DNA from: Bacillus pseudomycoides
Lineage (GTDB): Bacteria > Bacillota > Bacilli > Bacillales > Bacillaceae_G
Direction of reading: 5' to 3'
Length of the DNA stretch: 64,000 nt
Assembly: GCF_022811845.1 (NCBI RefSeq)
Contig: NZ_CP064266.1
Span: 2,728,001-2,792,000, forward strand
Shown: one piece after another, positions 40,568-50,904 of the stretch
Layout of the letters: every line of letters starts with the position of its first letter
Numbering within the stretch: position 1 is the stretch's first letter
The notes under the pieces: model-generated
The model's input: the letters and a program-made list of their open reading frames with translations, nothing else
The model's database searches: none
What the model was told of the DNA's origin: nothing
Made by a program: the position numbers and the translations under genes

Positions 40568-42763
40568 GTGAAGACAAATGTACATAAAATAGATAAATGG
40601 GGAAAACTAGGTACTTTTTTGTATCAATTTCGCTATACAGTTATTGTTGCATTAATCATGTTAGCGGTAGCGCTCGGGATTTTTGCACCAAAACTGCCAG
40701 GGGTATTAGGGGGCGATGGTTTTCAAACAAAAGGAGACTATCAAACGACAAAAGCAATTTTAGATAAAGACTTTAAACAGTCGCAAGATACACTTCTTCT
40801 CGTATTTCAAAAGAATAAAGGAACTTCAAAAGAGGATTTTCAAAAACGAATAGAAGAAATTATAACAAACATTCAAACGAAAGAAACGTATGATTCATTC
40901 CATCATCCATTAGAAAATAAGGAAATGCAGCAAGATGATATTGCGTATGCGACGATTTTATTTTCTGGGAAAACAAGTAAAGAGCGTAATGAAAAGACGT
41001 TACAATTTGCAAATGAAATAAAAAAAGAAAGTAATGATACTTTGAAAGTATCACCGACAGGCTTTCCAAAGATTAATGAAGAAATTAATGAACGGACACA
41101 AAATGATTTGAAAGTAGCAGAAATGATCGGATTGCCAATTGCTTTTCTTGTACTATTATTTTCATTCGGAAGCTTGCTTGCTTCCATCTTACCGATTGTA
41201 AACGGGGCGCTTAGTGTTATTAGTACAATGGGAATTTTATATTTTATCGGTGTAGATAAAGAGTTATCGATTTTTGTATTAAATGTTGCACCTATGATTG
41301 GGCTTGCCTTATCAATTGATTTCGCATTGTTATTTGTAAATCGATTTCGTGAGGAAGTGGCATATCGGACTGTAAAAGAAGCCATAGCTGTCACATATCA
41401 AACAGCAGGGCGTGCTATTGTATTTTCTGGATTATGTGTATTTGTTGGTTTATCTGGTTTGTTTTTCTTTGAAATTGATTACATTCAATCTGTTGCGATT
41501 AGCGGAATGATTGTTGTTGTGATGAGTATTTTATTTTCACTTACACTTCTTCCAGCGTTGTTATCGTTAATAGGGAAACGAATATTGAAAAAGAATCAAA
41601 CTGCACCTCGCACTTCAAACATGTGGCGTAAGTTCGCTCAATTTGTGATGAAGCATCCTATTATGATGATTATTGTTGTTACATTGTTTATTATTGTCTG
41701 TTTATTGCCGCTTCGCACTGCAAATCTTCAATTTCCCGGTGTAGAAGCATTGCCAGAGAAAAGTGATACACGAATTGCATATGAACAGTATGAAGAGTCA
41801 TTCAACAAAACAGTAAAAACACATGCTGATGTTACGCTAGTGCTAGAGATGAAACATAATGTCATAGAGAAAGAAAGTTTACAGAAGTTAGAAGATGTTA
41901 TTCAAAAACTGAAAAAAGATAAGCATGTGTATAAAGTAAACAGTCTATATGATGAATTAAACGGTATGAATTCTGAACAACTAGCTACATTGTTACAATC
42001 CCCGCAGCGTACGCAAGTGGAGCCTGTACTAGAAGCGTATACAAAAGGAAATAAAACAACTCTTCAAATTTTCTTGGATACAAAGCCGAGAACGGAAACT
42101 GCGAAACAATGGGTTCGTGACTTTAAAGACACGTATAAAGATGACAGTATTACGTATTATTTAGGGGGTATGACAACATTTCAACAAGAGTTAGAGGACG
42201 AAATTAAAGATAAAGTTGTGATTGGGATGTCAGTTATATTCGGTTCCACTTTCTTTATTTTGCTATTTGCATTCCGTTCTATACTCATTCCAATTAAGGC
42301 TATTGTGATGAATATACTTAGTTTAAGTGCAACCATTGGTATTGTGATTTGGTTATTTGAAGGAGGGCACTTTGGACTAGAGGAAAGCTCCGTTTTATTC
42401 GTGTTACCAATCTTTATATTTGGCCTTGTATTTGGCTTAAGCATGGACTATGAAGTATTTCTTATTTCACGTATTCATGAATTGTATGAAGAGACAGGAG
42501 ATAATGACAAGGCAACGCTAGAAGGACTTGTATCAACAAGTCGTATTATTACATCAGCTGCTCTTATTATGATTGTTGTAACAGGAGCATTCGCTTTTAC
42601 GGATATTTTACCAGTAAAGCAGATGGGACTTGGTGTGGCACTTGCTATTTTTCTTGATGCAACGATTATTCGGCTTATGCTTGTACCGAGTTTAATGAAA
42701 ATGTTTGGAGATTGGAATTGGTGGTTACCTTTTCGAAAGAAAAAAGTAAAATCATCAGATTAA
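40568..42763 (+). CDS. MMPL/RND-family membrane transporter
   Basis: 731 residues with the MMPL layout: helix, extracellular loop, five helices, then the same again. Typical GLALSIDFALLFVNRFREE and VFGLSMDYEVFLISRIHE segments in the two halves. Probably exports lipids or hydrophobic compounds using the proton gradient (YdfJ-like). GTG start. Terminator follows. Confidence 0.9.
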   Translation: MKTNVHKIDKWGKLGTFLYQFRYTVIVALIMLAVALGIFAPKLPGVLGGDGFQTKGDYQTTKAILDKDFKQSQDTLLLVFQKNKGTSKEDFQKRIEEIITNIQTKETYDSFHHPLENKEMQQDDIAYATILFSGKTSKERNEKTLQFANEIKKESNDTLKVSPTGFPKINEEINERTQNDLKVAEMIGLPIAFLVLLFSFGSLLASILPIVNGALSVISTMGILYFIGVDKELSIFVLNVAPMIGLALSIDFALLFVNRFREEVAYRTVKEAIAVTYQTAGRAIVFSGLCVFVGLSGLFFFEIDYIQSVAISGMIVVVMSILFSLTLLPALLSLIGKRILKKNQTAPRTSNMWRKFAQFVMKHPIMMIIVVTLFIIVCLLPLRTANLQFPGVEALPEKSDTRIAYEQYEESFNKTVKTHADVTLVLEMKHNVIEKESLQKLEDVIQKLKKDKHVYKVNSLYDELNGMNSEQLATLLQSPQRTQVEPVLEAYTKGNKTTLQIFLDTKPRTETAKQWVRDFKDTYKDDSITYYLGGMTTFQQELEDEIKDKVVIGMSVIFGSTFFILLFAFRSILIPIKAIVMNILSLSATIGIVIWLFEGGHFGLEESSVLFVLPIFIFGLVFGLSMDYEVFLISRIHELYEETGDNDKATLEGLVSTSRIITSAALIMIVVTGAFAFTDILPVKQMGLGVALAIFLDATIIRLMLVPSLMKMFGDWNWWLPFRKKKVKSSD

Positions 42764-42785
42764 AAAAAAGCGCTTATCTTGTAGA

Positions 42786-42826
42786 GAGGCCACTGAAAAA
42801 CGGAAGTTTTTCAGTGGCCTTTTGTT
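42786..42826 (+). terminator. terminator of the MMPL gene
   Basis: GGCCACTGAAAAAC and GTTTTTCAGTGGCC, followed by TTTTG. Confidence 0.8.
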
Positions 42827-42854
42827 GATCTATCGCTCTTTTCATATATATTTA

Positions 42855-43006
42855 TTGGCATATCAGTTGCGGCTATGAACACAAAATCGGATCTTCTCTC
42901 ATTTCCTTCCTTTGTTTTCACACGGCATGGGACGAAAAAAGGAACTGACTGCCTCTACGCATGATCAAATCCTCTCTCATCCAAAAAGAAAAGTTTTTAG
43001 AAGTTT
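42855..43006 (-). repeat. interspersed ~150-bp repeat, copy E
   Basis: Inverted copy: CTTTGTTTTCACACGGCATG, GGACGAAAAAAGGA, AAATCCTCTCTCATCC. Confidence 0.8.
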
Positions 43007-43101
43007 CTCTTATAGATGAGCGCTTTTTTTATGAATAGCATTACCCTCTTTTTGCAAATAGTATGTGATAAGAACAATACATATAGAAGCAGGTGAAGAC
43101 A

Positions 43102-43518
43102 ATGTTTCGCTATTTTAAATTTAAGTTAAATGATACTGTACAGTTTGCAGAAAATGATGGGCACATGTATCGCATTGTCGGTTATAGGCTAGAAAAAGGC
43201 TTTTATCCAAAAGATGAATGGACTCATATTATTTATGAATTACTTAGGGAATTTGATGGGTATACGATGGATGCTGAGGAAGAGGAACTTGTGAAAGTCA
43301 TTCAAGTGGAGGAAGAATATTATAAAATACATGAGATGTCTGGTTATCGGTACCCAGTGAAAATGAAATCAAGGCCAACAGTTTCTAAGGAAGAAACGAT
43401 AGATGATCTATTAGATGCTTACAACGACTATAAGCGATTAGCGGACTTTTTTAAAGATTTATCTTATGACCAAAAAGCTGAAGAAATGTTACGAGAAATA
43501 AAGAAATTACGTGCTTAG
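43102..43518 (+). CDS. hypothetical cytoplasmic protein, 138 residues
   Basis: No signal peptide or membrane segment. N-terminal half beta-rich (KLNDTVQFAENDGHMYRIVGY), C-terminal half helical and charged. ATG 43102 after AGGTG; the GTG at 43093 overlaps the ribosome site. Family not recognised. Terminator at 43515. Confidence 0.65.
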   Translation: MFRYFKFKLNDTVQFAENDGHMYRIVGYRLEKGFYPKDEWTHIIYELLREFDGYTMDAEEEELVKVIQVEEEYYKIHEMSGYRYPVKMKSRPTVSKEETIDDLLDAYNDYKRLADFFKDLSYDQKAEEMLREIKKLRA

Positions 43519-43553
43519 AGGGCAGTCTATTATGGAGACTGCCTTTTGTTTTA
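43515..43553 (+). terminator. terminator of the 43102 gene
   Basis: AGGGCAGTCT and AGACTGCCTT stem with TTGTTTT. Confidence 0.75.
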
Positions 43554-43618
43554 AACAATGCATAATGAGTCATTTTCCGTTACAATAATAGAATCAATAA
43601 AAATAAGGTGGATAAAGC

Positions 43619-44542
43619 ATGGAAATGAAAAGAAAGGGAGAATGGTGCGAAATTACGGTTCCTGCTAAATGGAGTGGTATTAGCATTGATTCTTTATTAA
43701 AAGAAGAATGGGGCGTCCCTAAAAAACTATTACACAAGCTTCGTATGGAAAAAGGCATTATTGTCAATGGAGAACGAAAAGGGTGGAGTGAATCTTTACA
43801 AGAGGGAGATAAACTGCAAGTTCATATGTTTATCCAGGAAGAGTATGGTGTCCAGCCAGAGTTCGATGATTTAGAAGTAATATTTGAAGATGATCATGTA
43901 CTAATTGTAAATAAGCCTGCACATATGGATACGCATCCTTCTAGTAAAGGGGGAACAGGAACACTTGCGAATCTCGTTGCTTTCCATTTACAAATGCAAG
44001 GTGTGGAAACCAAAGTGCGTCATATTCATCGATTAGATAAAGATACAACGGGTGGTGTTGTATTTGCAAAACATGGAATCGCTGGTGTTATTATGGATCG
44101 ATTATTAATGGAGCGTAACATTAAAAGAACGTATTTGGCATTGGTGGAAGGGAAAATAAAAAAGAAGCAAGGAATAATTGACGCAGCGATTGGAAGAGAT
44201 CGACATCATGCAACGAGACGTCGTGTGTCCCAAAAAGGTGATCATGCTGTAACGCATTATAGAGTAGAGAAATATTTTAAGAAGCAAGATGTAACACTTG
44301 TAACATTACAATTAGAGACAGGAAGAACGCATCAAATTCGTGTTCATATGAGTCATAGTGGTCATCCGCTTATTGGTGATATGTTATATGGGGGACAAAC
44401 AAAATATATGTCTCATCAAGCTTTACATGCTATGCGGATTGCTTTTTTACATCCTATTACAAAAGAAGAGATAACAGTAGAGGTTCCACTTCCTAGTGAT
44501 TTAAATAAAATCATGGAATCTTTTGAAATGTCGCATAAATAA
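43619..44542 (+). CDS. RluA-family pseudouridine synthase
   Basis: 307 residues: N-terminal S4-like region (about 15-75), then the RluA catalytic domain with the Asp of HRLDKDTTGG, and LETGRTHQIRVH. Converts uridines to pseudouridine in rRNA or tRNA. AGGTGG site before ATG. Exact target cannot be read from sequence. Confidence 0.92.
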   Translation: MEMKRKGEWCEITVPAKWSGISIDSLLKEEWGVPKKLLHKLRMEKGIIVNGERKGWSESLQEGDKLQVHMFIQEEYGVQPEFDDLEVIFEDDHVLIVNKPAHMDTHPSSKGGTGTLANLVAFHLQMQGVETKVRHIHRLDKDTTGGVVFAKHGIAGVIMDRLLMERNIKRTYLALVEGKIKKKQGIIDAAIGRDRHHATRRRVSQKGDHAVTHYRVEKYFKKQDVTLVTLQLETGRTHQIRVHMSHSGHPLIGDMLYGGQTKYMSHQALHAMRIAFLHPITKEEITVEVPLPSDLNKIMESFEMSHK

Positions 44543-44631
44543 AATTTTTTGTTTGGTTGAGAAAGATATTTTATGCAGGAAATTTTTTTTGAAAATCGAA
44601 GCCGTAAATAGAAAAGAGAGGTGAAGAGTAC

Positions 44632-45231
44632 TTGGTAAGACATAAATATATTATGGGTATATTTCTTGCTAGTTTTCTATTTACGTTGTTTCTATATCCA
44701 TATTTACCGAATGATTTAGCGGTCCGTTGGAACCAGAGTGGTGAACCAAATGAATATGCGAGGAAGCTAGTGGTTGTGTTATTTATTCCGTGTCTGATTA
44801 TTTTTTTTCATGGTTTATTGTATATTATTTCACATTACATATATAAGTTTAATGAACATAACTACTATATTGTGATGAGATTTAAAGAAAGTGTATCGCT
44901 ATTTTTATTATTTATTCATATGCTTATTCTTGCCATTGGTACGGGCATAGATATACCATTTCAAACCGGTCTTATAATAGGTATTAGTGCGTTTCTTTTT
45001 ATGGTTAGTAAAGGATTTAAAAAGAGAAAAAAAGAGGAACCGATGGTGTTACAAAAAATACGTTTGTTTAGTCAACGTATTTTTCAATGCATGTCGCTCA
45101 TCATACTACTTTGTTTATTTTTGAAACTGAAATGGGGATTTTATCTACTAGTCGGTGTCATTAGTTGTGGATCTATTTCTTTTATGTTTTGTATTTTGTA
45201 TGCATATATACTAGAAAATTACGAAATATAA
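44632..45231 (+). CDS. DUF1648-type membrane protein
   Basis: 199 residues, five or six hydrophobic helices. YLPNDLAVRWNQSGEPNEYA near residue 23 is the DUF1648 signature, shared with SdpI-like proteins. TTG start after AGAGGTG. Terminator follows. An immunity or stress role is possible but unproven. Confidence 0.75.
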   Translation: MVRHKYIMGIFLASFLFTLFLYPYLPNDLAVRWNQSGEPNEYARKLVVVLFIPCLIIFFHGLLYIISHYIYKFNEHNYYIVMRFKESVSLFLLFIHMLILAIGTGIDIPFQTGLIIGISAFLFMVSKGFKKRKKEEPMVLQKIRLFSQRIFQCMSLIILLCLFLKLKWGFYLLVGVISCGSISFMFCILYAYILENYEI

Positions 45232-45233
45232 AA

Positions 45234-45268
45234 AGGAGTCTTCTGTAGCAGAAGACTCCTTTTTATAT
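45234..45268. terminator. terminator after the DUF1648 gene
   Basis: AAAGGAGTCTTCTG and CAGAAGACTCCTTTTT. Confidence 0.85.
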
Positions 45269-45282
45269 AAAATTATTTAGAC

Positions 45283-45433
45283 ATTCCAACATATAAGTCG
45301 TGGCTATGAAGAACAAAAGGAGACCTGCACTCACTGTCTCCTTTTGTTTTCACATGACATGGGACACAAAGAGGATCCGACCGCTTCTATGCGCGGCCGA
45401 ATCCTCTTTCACCCCTAAAAAGAAAGGTTTTCT
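45283..45433 (-). repeat. interspersed ~150-bp repeat, copy F
   Basis: Inverted copy: CTTTTGTTTTCACATGACAT, GGATCCGACCGCTTCTATG, GCGGCCGAATCCTCTTTCAC. Confidence 0.8.
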
Positions 45434-45447
45434 ATCAATTTTTATAC

Positions 45448-46266
45448 TTATTTCGTAATAAATTGTTGTGTCCAGTAGTTTCCACTTTCAACATAACCAA
45501 CACCGATGTGAGTATAACCACTATTTAAAATATTTGCACGGTGACCTTCACTATTCATCCAAGCTTGTACAACTTCTTCTGGTGTACGTTGGCCTTGTGC
45601 GATGTTTTCACCTGCAGATTTATAAGAAATACCGAACTTCTTCATCATATCGAATGGAGATCCGTATGTTGGGCTATTATGATCGAAGTAGTTATTTTTT
45701 TGCATATCTTCAGATTTAGCGCGTGCAACTTTACTTAATTCAGCGTCAACTTTTAATGCTGGTAAGCCTTGTTTTGTACGCTCAGCGTTTGTTAATTCAA
45801 CAACGCGTTGTTCAAATTCGCTTAAAGAACCTTTTGATTCTTCAGCAGGCTTATTTTCAGCCGGTTTTTGTGTTTCGTTGTTGTTATTGTTATTGTTATT
45901 GTTATTTTCAGCTGGCTTTTGTGCTTCTGGTTTCGCTGTTTCTTCAGCAGGTTTGTTTTCAGCTGGTTTTTGCTCTACAGGTTTCGTAGTTTCTGGTGCA
46001 GGGACATTTGGTTGCTGACCAGGAATGAAGCAGTTACCTTGTTGGCCTTGTACTTGATTCAATTGTGTTAGAGAGTTAATTCCCATAGATTGTAAGTATT
46101 TTTGTAATTCTTGTTGATTCATATGTTGCATAAAGACTTTAGTTTGCTGAATATTTTGAACCTTAATTGTAGATGGTTGTACTGTTGCTGCTTCCGCATT
46201 AAGAGTAGATGCTCCGAATGTAAATGCAGTCGCTGCTACGACAGATAATAAAACACGTTTTTTCAT
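45448..46266 (-). CDS. secreted CAP-domain protein (YkwD-like)
   Basis: 272 residues: signal peptide (cleavage near 27), a Pro/Lys/Glu-rich linker with a run of nine Asn, then a C-terminal CAP/SCP domain (about 150-272) with YFDHNSPT, GENIAQGQ and SEGHRANILN. Exported, role in Bacillus unclear. ATG 46266 with GGGGGACA; codons upstream to 46392 lack a ribosome site. Confidence 0.88.
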   Translation of the reverse strand: MKKRVLLSVVAATAFTFGASTLNAEAATVQPSTIKVQNIQQTKVFMQHMNQQELQKYLQSMGINSLTQLNQVQGQQGNCFIPGQQPNVPAPETTKPVEQKPAENKPAEETAKPEAQKPAENNNNNNNNNNETQKPAENKPAEESKGSLSEFEQRVVELTNAERTKQGLPALKVDAELSKVARAKSEDMQKNNYFDHNSPTYGSPFDMMKKFGISYKSAGENIAQGQRTPEEVVQAWMNSEGHRANILNSGYTHIGVGYVESGNYWTQQFITK

Positions 46267-46724
46267 GACATGTGTCCCCCTATATAAAAGTTTTTTAACT
46301 GTTCTCACACAGATTTGTTTTTGACAGCCTGTCCGACTGACAAATTCATCGTAGCATACAAATTGCCGGAAAAAGGATGGAAAAAAATACATAGACTATA
46401 AAATTACCTATTTTATCCTAGAATGAAATAAGAGATAAAATACGAGAAAACTAGAGTGTAAAAGGAATTTTCAGCATTTTCTGCCTTGCTTATGAAGGGG
46501 TGTTTTTGGTTGAAATTACCTTTTTGGAGTTTGAGAAACCTATTGTACCAAGGGTTTCTTTGTTTTTTTGAGGAATATAATGGATGTATTTTTACGAAAA
46601 TGTAATCTTTTTGTTATTCTTTTTTTATAGACGGTAACATATTTTTAATCTTGTAGCGGATAAAAAAAGCGGCTATCTCTTTACATAGAAGAAGGAGATA
46701 GCCGTTTTCATATTGTTACATATA
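46267..46724. other. intergenic region with terminator
   Basis: Promoter region of the CAP gene and, at 46665-46707, the glcF terminator on the minus strand. Nothing else seen. Confidence 0.6.
46665..46707 (-). terminator. terminator of glcDF
   Basis: ACGGCTATCTCC and AGAGATAGCCGC stem; minus-strand T7 run. Confidence 0.8.
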
Positions 46725-48053
46725 TTACGAATTGTATTCAATTGCTTCTAATAATAAATCTACAATGTGAATGCCTCTCATTTTATGAGAGAGTTTTTCT
46801 CGTTCAATGCCGAGTTTCATTTGTAGTAAGCAACCTGGATTTGCAGTGACAATGGTTGCCGCGTCTGTTTCATGAACACGTTCCATTTTGTAATCTAAAA
46901 ATTCCATGGATAATTCAGAGTGTACAATATTGTAAATACCGGCAGAACTACAGCAACGATCTGCTTCTTTCATTTCACGATATGTTACACCTTGAATTGC
47001 TTGCAGTAGCATACGTGGCTGAAAAGATGTCCGCATAACATTACGCAAGTGACAAGAATCTTGATACGTGATAATTTGCGGTGGAAGGCGTAAATCAGTT
47101 CGTTTATGAAAATCTAACTCTACTAAAATAGCAGTAATATCTTTTATTTTCGTAACAAACTGTTTTGCACGTTCTGTCCACTTAGGATCATCTTTTAATA
47201 AGTGATCGTAATCTACGAGATACGCTCCGCAACCACCAGCGTTTGTAATGATGTAATCAATTTTTAAATCTTCAAAGGCTTGGATGTTTCGTTTGGCAAG
47301 TTCTTTTGCGCCACCTTTTTCCCCGGCATGACCGTGCAGTGCTCCGCAACAACTTTGTTCTTTTGGGATTACAACATCACAGCCAGCAAGTTGAAGGAGT
47401 TTCATCGTAGCGTTGTTCGTTTCCAAAAACATCGTATCCATTAAACAGCCAGTAAAGAAAGCAACACGTTTTTTCTTCGTTGTTTCAGCTGATAAAAATT
47501 CAGGGCGATTTTTCATTTCTTTCATTTTAGGTACTTTTGGTAAGACGAGATCCATTGTGGCTAGTGTGTCTGGGAACAACTTCATAATGCCTGTTTTATG
47601 CGTTAGTGTTTGTAAACCAGAGCGCTGATAAAAGCCAATGAGTCCTGTTAATGTTCGCATGCGACTTTGATGAGGGAATAACCCTTCGAATACAATTTTG
47701 CGAACAGCTTTAACTGGCATAGAGAATTTTTTATTTTGATTAATAATATCGCGTGCTTCTTCTAATAAATGTCCGTAGTTTACGCCAGATGGACAAACGG
47801 GTTCACAAGCGCGACACCCAAGACAAACATTCAATGTATTTTCAACATCTTCATCCGGTTCAATTAAACCGTCAACAACGCCCTTCATTAAAGCGATGCG
47901 CCCACGCGGAGAATGAGACTCTTTATATCCAGATTGAATGTAAGTAGGACAAGTCGGCAGACAAAATCCGCATCGCATACAGTTTAATAATTCATCTTCG
48001 CTTAGACGTTCTTTAAATTCTTTTTGAATTTGTTCTTTGTTTAAGGTTGTCAT
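46725..48053 (-). CDS. glcF: glycolate oxidase iron-sulfur subunit
   Basis: 442 residues. Two 4Fe-4S motifs, CMRCGFCLPTCP (about 22-33) and CLGCRACEPVCP (about 73-84), then two CCG-type domains (SCCGALHG; RCCSSAGIYN). Passes electrons from GlcD. Overlaps glcD by 4 bp. Confidence 0.9.
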   Translation of the reverse strand: MTTLNKEQIQKEFKERLSEDELLNCMRCGFCLPTCPTYIQSGYKESHSPRGRIALMKGVVDGLIEPDEDVENTLNVCLGCRACEPVCPSGVNYGHLLEEARDIINQNKKFSMPVKAVRKIVFEGLFPHQSRMRTLTGLIGFYQRSGLQTLTHKTGIMKLFPDTLATMDLVLPKVPKMKEMKNRPEFLSAETTKKKRVAFFTGCLMDTMFLETNNATMKLLQLAGCDVVIPKEQSCCGALHGHAGEKGGAKELAKRNIQAFEDLKIDYIITNAGGCGAYLVDYDHLLKDDPKWTERAKQFVTKIKDITAILVELDFHKRTDLRLPPQIITYQDSCHLRNVMRTSFQPRMLLQAIQGVTYREMKEADRCCSSAGIYNIVHSELSMEFLDYKMERVHETDAATIVTANPGCLLQMKLGIEREKLSHKMRGIHIVDLLLEAIEYNS

Positions 48054-49462
48054 CTTTCTACCACCACTCTTTTACGAGAGTCCTTAGCAAACATCTTTCC
48101 AGGATTCATAATATTGTGTGGGTCGAAAGCTTGTTTAATACCCTTCATAGCAGCGATGCCTTCTTTGCCTAACTTTAACTCTAAATAAGGAGCTTTCATA
48201 GCGCCAACGCCATGTTCCCCTGTGATGGTACCACCAAGTTCAATTGCTTTTTCGAAGATTTCTGCAAAGGCTTGTTCAGCACGGTGCATTTCTTCTGCAT
48301 TACGAGCATCGGTCATACATGTTGGATGTAAGTTTCCATCACCAGCATGCCCAAAAGTACAAATAGCAATATCATATTTTTTAGCGATGGCATTAATTGC
48401 TTCAACCATAGGAGCAATTTGAGAACGTGGTACAGTAGCATCTTCTAAAATTGTAGTAGGTTTTAGTCTTGCTAAAGCGGAGAGGGCACTACGGCGTGCT
48501 GTACGAAGTGCATCTGCTTCTGTTTCATCCTTTGCAACGCGAACATCAACCGCATGCATAGAACGGAAAACTTCAGCCATTTTTTCAATATCACGGTTAA
48601 CAACTTCAGGAGAGCCATCTTGTTCGATTAGGAGAATTGCCTTTACATCCGTTGGTAAACCAATCTGTGCAAATTCTTCTACTACTTCAATTGTTGGCTG
48701 ATCTAAAAACTCAAGTGTTGCTGGAATGATTTTATTCGCAATGATTGCTGATACAGCACGAGCTGCTTCATTGATGTCTTGATATAATGCAAGCATTGTT
48801 TTTTTTGTTTCAGGCATTGGGACAAGTTTTAAAATGGCTTCCGTTACAACACCAAGTGTGCCTTCTGAGCCGATGAATAGGCGAGTTAAATCATAACCAG
48901 CTACATCTTTTGCTAATTTGCCACCAGTGCGAATGATATCACCATTCGGTAAGACAATCTCAAGACCCATCACATAATCCCGTGTTACACCGTATTTTAA
49001 ACCGCGTAAACCACCCGAATTTTCATTAATGTTACCACCAATTGTAGAGATTTTCATAGAGCTTGGATCTGGTGGATAAAATAATCCTTTTTCTTCTACA
49101 GCTTTAATAATATCAAGCGTAATGACGCCAGCTTGTACAGTAATTGTTAAATTTTCTTCATCTATTTCTAAAATGTTATTCATATGGCGGAAGATCAGAA
49201 CAACCCCGCCTTCAAGTGGACATGTTCCTGCACAAAGATTTGTTCCAGAACCGCGAACGTAAACCGGAACTTTATGTTCATTACATACCTTTAATATGTC
49301 AGCTACTTCGTTCGTATTGCGCGGTGCGACAACCGCATCAGGCATCGCTTGGAAATTTGGAGTTGCATCGTAACTATACGTTAATCGTCCCATGTTGGAC
49401 GTATCTACATTATCTTTGCCAACAATAGATACGAATGAATCAATAATATGTTGTTCTAACAT
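48050..49462 (-). CDS. glcD: glycolate oxidase FAD subunit
   Basis: 470 residues, VAO-type FAD-binding domain (VPVYVRGSGTNLCAG; PDPSSMKISTIGGNINENSGG) and C-terminal FAD-oxidase domain ending near GEHGVGAMK and HNIMNPGKMF. Oxidises glycolate or a related 2-hydroxyacid. Transcribed with glcF; a CdaR-type regulator lies upstream. Confidence 0.9.
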   Translation of the reverse strand: MLEQHIIDSFVSIVGKDNVDTSNMGRLTYSYDATPNFQAMPDAVVAPRNTNEVADILKVCNEHKVPVYVRGSGTNLCAGTCPLEGGVVLIFRHMNNILEIDEENLTITVQAGVITLDIIKAVEEKGLFYPPDPSSMKISTIGGNINENSGGLRGLKYGVTRDYVMGLEIVLPNGDIIRTGGKLAKDVAGYDLTRLFIGSEGTLGVVTEAILKLVPMPETKKTMLALYQDINEAARAVSAIIANKIIPATLEFLDQPTIEVVEEFAQIGLPTDVKAILLIEQDGSPEVVNRDIEKMAEVFRSMHAVDVRVAKDETEADALRTARRSALSALARLKPTTILEDATVPRSQIAPMVEAINAIAKKYDIAICTFGHAGDGNLHPTCMTDARNAEEMHRAEQAFAEIFEKAIELGGTITGEHGVGAMKAPYLELKLGKEGIAAMKGIKQAFDPHNIMNPGKMFAKDSRKRVVVER

Positions 49463-49652
49463 TAGAAAATCCCCCTCAAACTGTTAACTTGTTTATCCTA
49501 TTCATAAGAGTTTGACTCATTTCATCATTCAGTGATGTGTTACAAAATAGTTACTGATCGTAAGAAAATAAGAATATACACGTTGTAACAGTGTTTTCAT
49601 TATAATCATAAAAAAAATAGGGGATTTCTTTCTATGTATAATTAACTAAAGT

Positions 49653-50768
49653 TTAATTGGTTTTGTTATCTTTTTTTGTATGATTATCTAATAAAAGAAG
49701 TGCGAAGTATAAAATAATTAAATCTTTAAATTGTTTTGGGTCGAGTCCTGTGTAATCTTCTATTTTTTTGAGTCTGTAATGTAATGTATTAATATGAATG
49801 TGTAACATCTCTGCTGTTTGCTTGTAGGACTGATTATGATCGATAAATAAGCGTAGTGTTTGCATGAGTTCAGTTGCAGGCAGCAAACTGTAAATAGTGC
49901 GTTGAAGAAATTCTTCACTAGTTTCAGTAGTGATATCTTGCAGGCACATTTCTAAACGTAAATCTTCATTAAATATAATGCCTTTCGTTTCAAAGGCTAC
50001 TGAAAGTGCACGCAATGCCTGTTCGTATGATATATGCATTTCATCTGGCATGACAGTTTGTCCAATACCGATATATAGTGTAATTGGAAATAAAGATTCA
50101 CAATCTTGTTTCAGTTTTTTTAAAAATTGAAACGTTCTTTTTTTTGTTTCCATAGTAGTAAATAGTATAAAACGGTCATTTCCCCAGCGTACAAATAGCT
50201 CTTCTTTCGTTAACAAGTTGCGAATATGCTGCCAAATTTTGCGTTGTAGCATCGTATCATCTTGATCAAAGGAAAATAAAATAAGTTGTTTTTTCTTATG
50301 TAAATCAATGCCGAGTGTTTTCGCACGATCGAGAAAACTAGGAGACCAATCATTGCTCTGTAACCAGTCAAAAACAAAAGCTTCATAGGAGCGGTGTTCA
50401 AGTTCTAGTTGTTCTAAAAAATAATTTTCATGAATTAATAATTCGGTCATTTTCCGTAATATTTCCCCGTATTGTGAAATATTTTCAGGTTCCCCTGTAA
50501 TACCGATGACACCGATTACTTCATCGTGGAAAAGAAGAGGGAGATTCACTCCTGCTTTTACTCCTTGTAAATGCTGTTCGTCTTCTTTTGTAACAATAAC
50601 GGTTTTCTTTTCTTTCGCACAGCGAAGGGCACCTTCGTGGAATTGTCCAATTCGCATAGCATCGGTGCTAGCGATAATGGTACCTTGTATATCAATAATG
50701 ATAATATTTTCGGTAATTAGCCTTCGAACTTCACGGACAATTTTGTTTGCTAAATCAGGAAAGAGCAT
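49653..50768 (-). CDS. CdaR-family transcriptional regulator
   Basis: 371 residues: N-terminal sugar-diacid recognition domain (1-135), GGDEF-like middle, C-terminal PucR-type HTH (about 310-360; TAEMLHIHINTLHYRLKKIEDYTG). Same strand and directly before glcDF, so it probably controls them in response to a 2-hydroxyacid. Confidence 0.88.
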   Translation of the reverse strand: MLFPDLANKIVREVRRLITENIIIIDIQGTIIASTDAMRIGQFHEGALRCAKEKKTVIVTKEDEQHLQGVKAGVNLPLLFHDEVIGVIGITGEPENISQYGEILRKMTELLIHENYFLEQLELEHRSYEAFVFDWLQSNDWSPSFLDRAKTLGIDLHKKKQLILFSFDQDDTMLQRKIWQHIRNLLTKEELFVRWGNDRFILFTTMETKKRTFQFLKKLKQDCESLFPITLYIGIGQTVMPDEMHISYEQALRALSVAFETKGIIFNEDLRLEMCLQDITTETSEEFLQRTIYSLLPATELMQTLRLFIDHNQSYKQTAEMLHIHINTLHYRLKKIEDYTGLDPKQFKDLIILYFALLLLDNHTKKDNKTN

Positions 50769-50904
50769 AAATTGTACACCTCTATTTCTATTTGTTGTAC
50801 CATTATATATGGAGCTTTATAAAACAGGAAGATTTCACACTTTCCTCACAAATATTTGCTATTTTACTATTATAACGAAATCATCTAAAGATGGAGGGAA
50901 TCTT

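Noticed and set aside
50506..50904. N-terminal extension of the propeller lipoprotein
   Set aside because: It would bury the lipoprotein signal in the middle of the protein and is antisense to the CdaR-like gene.
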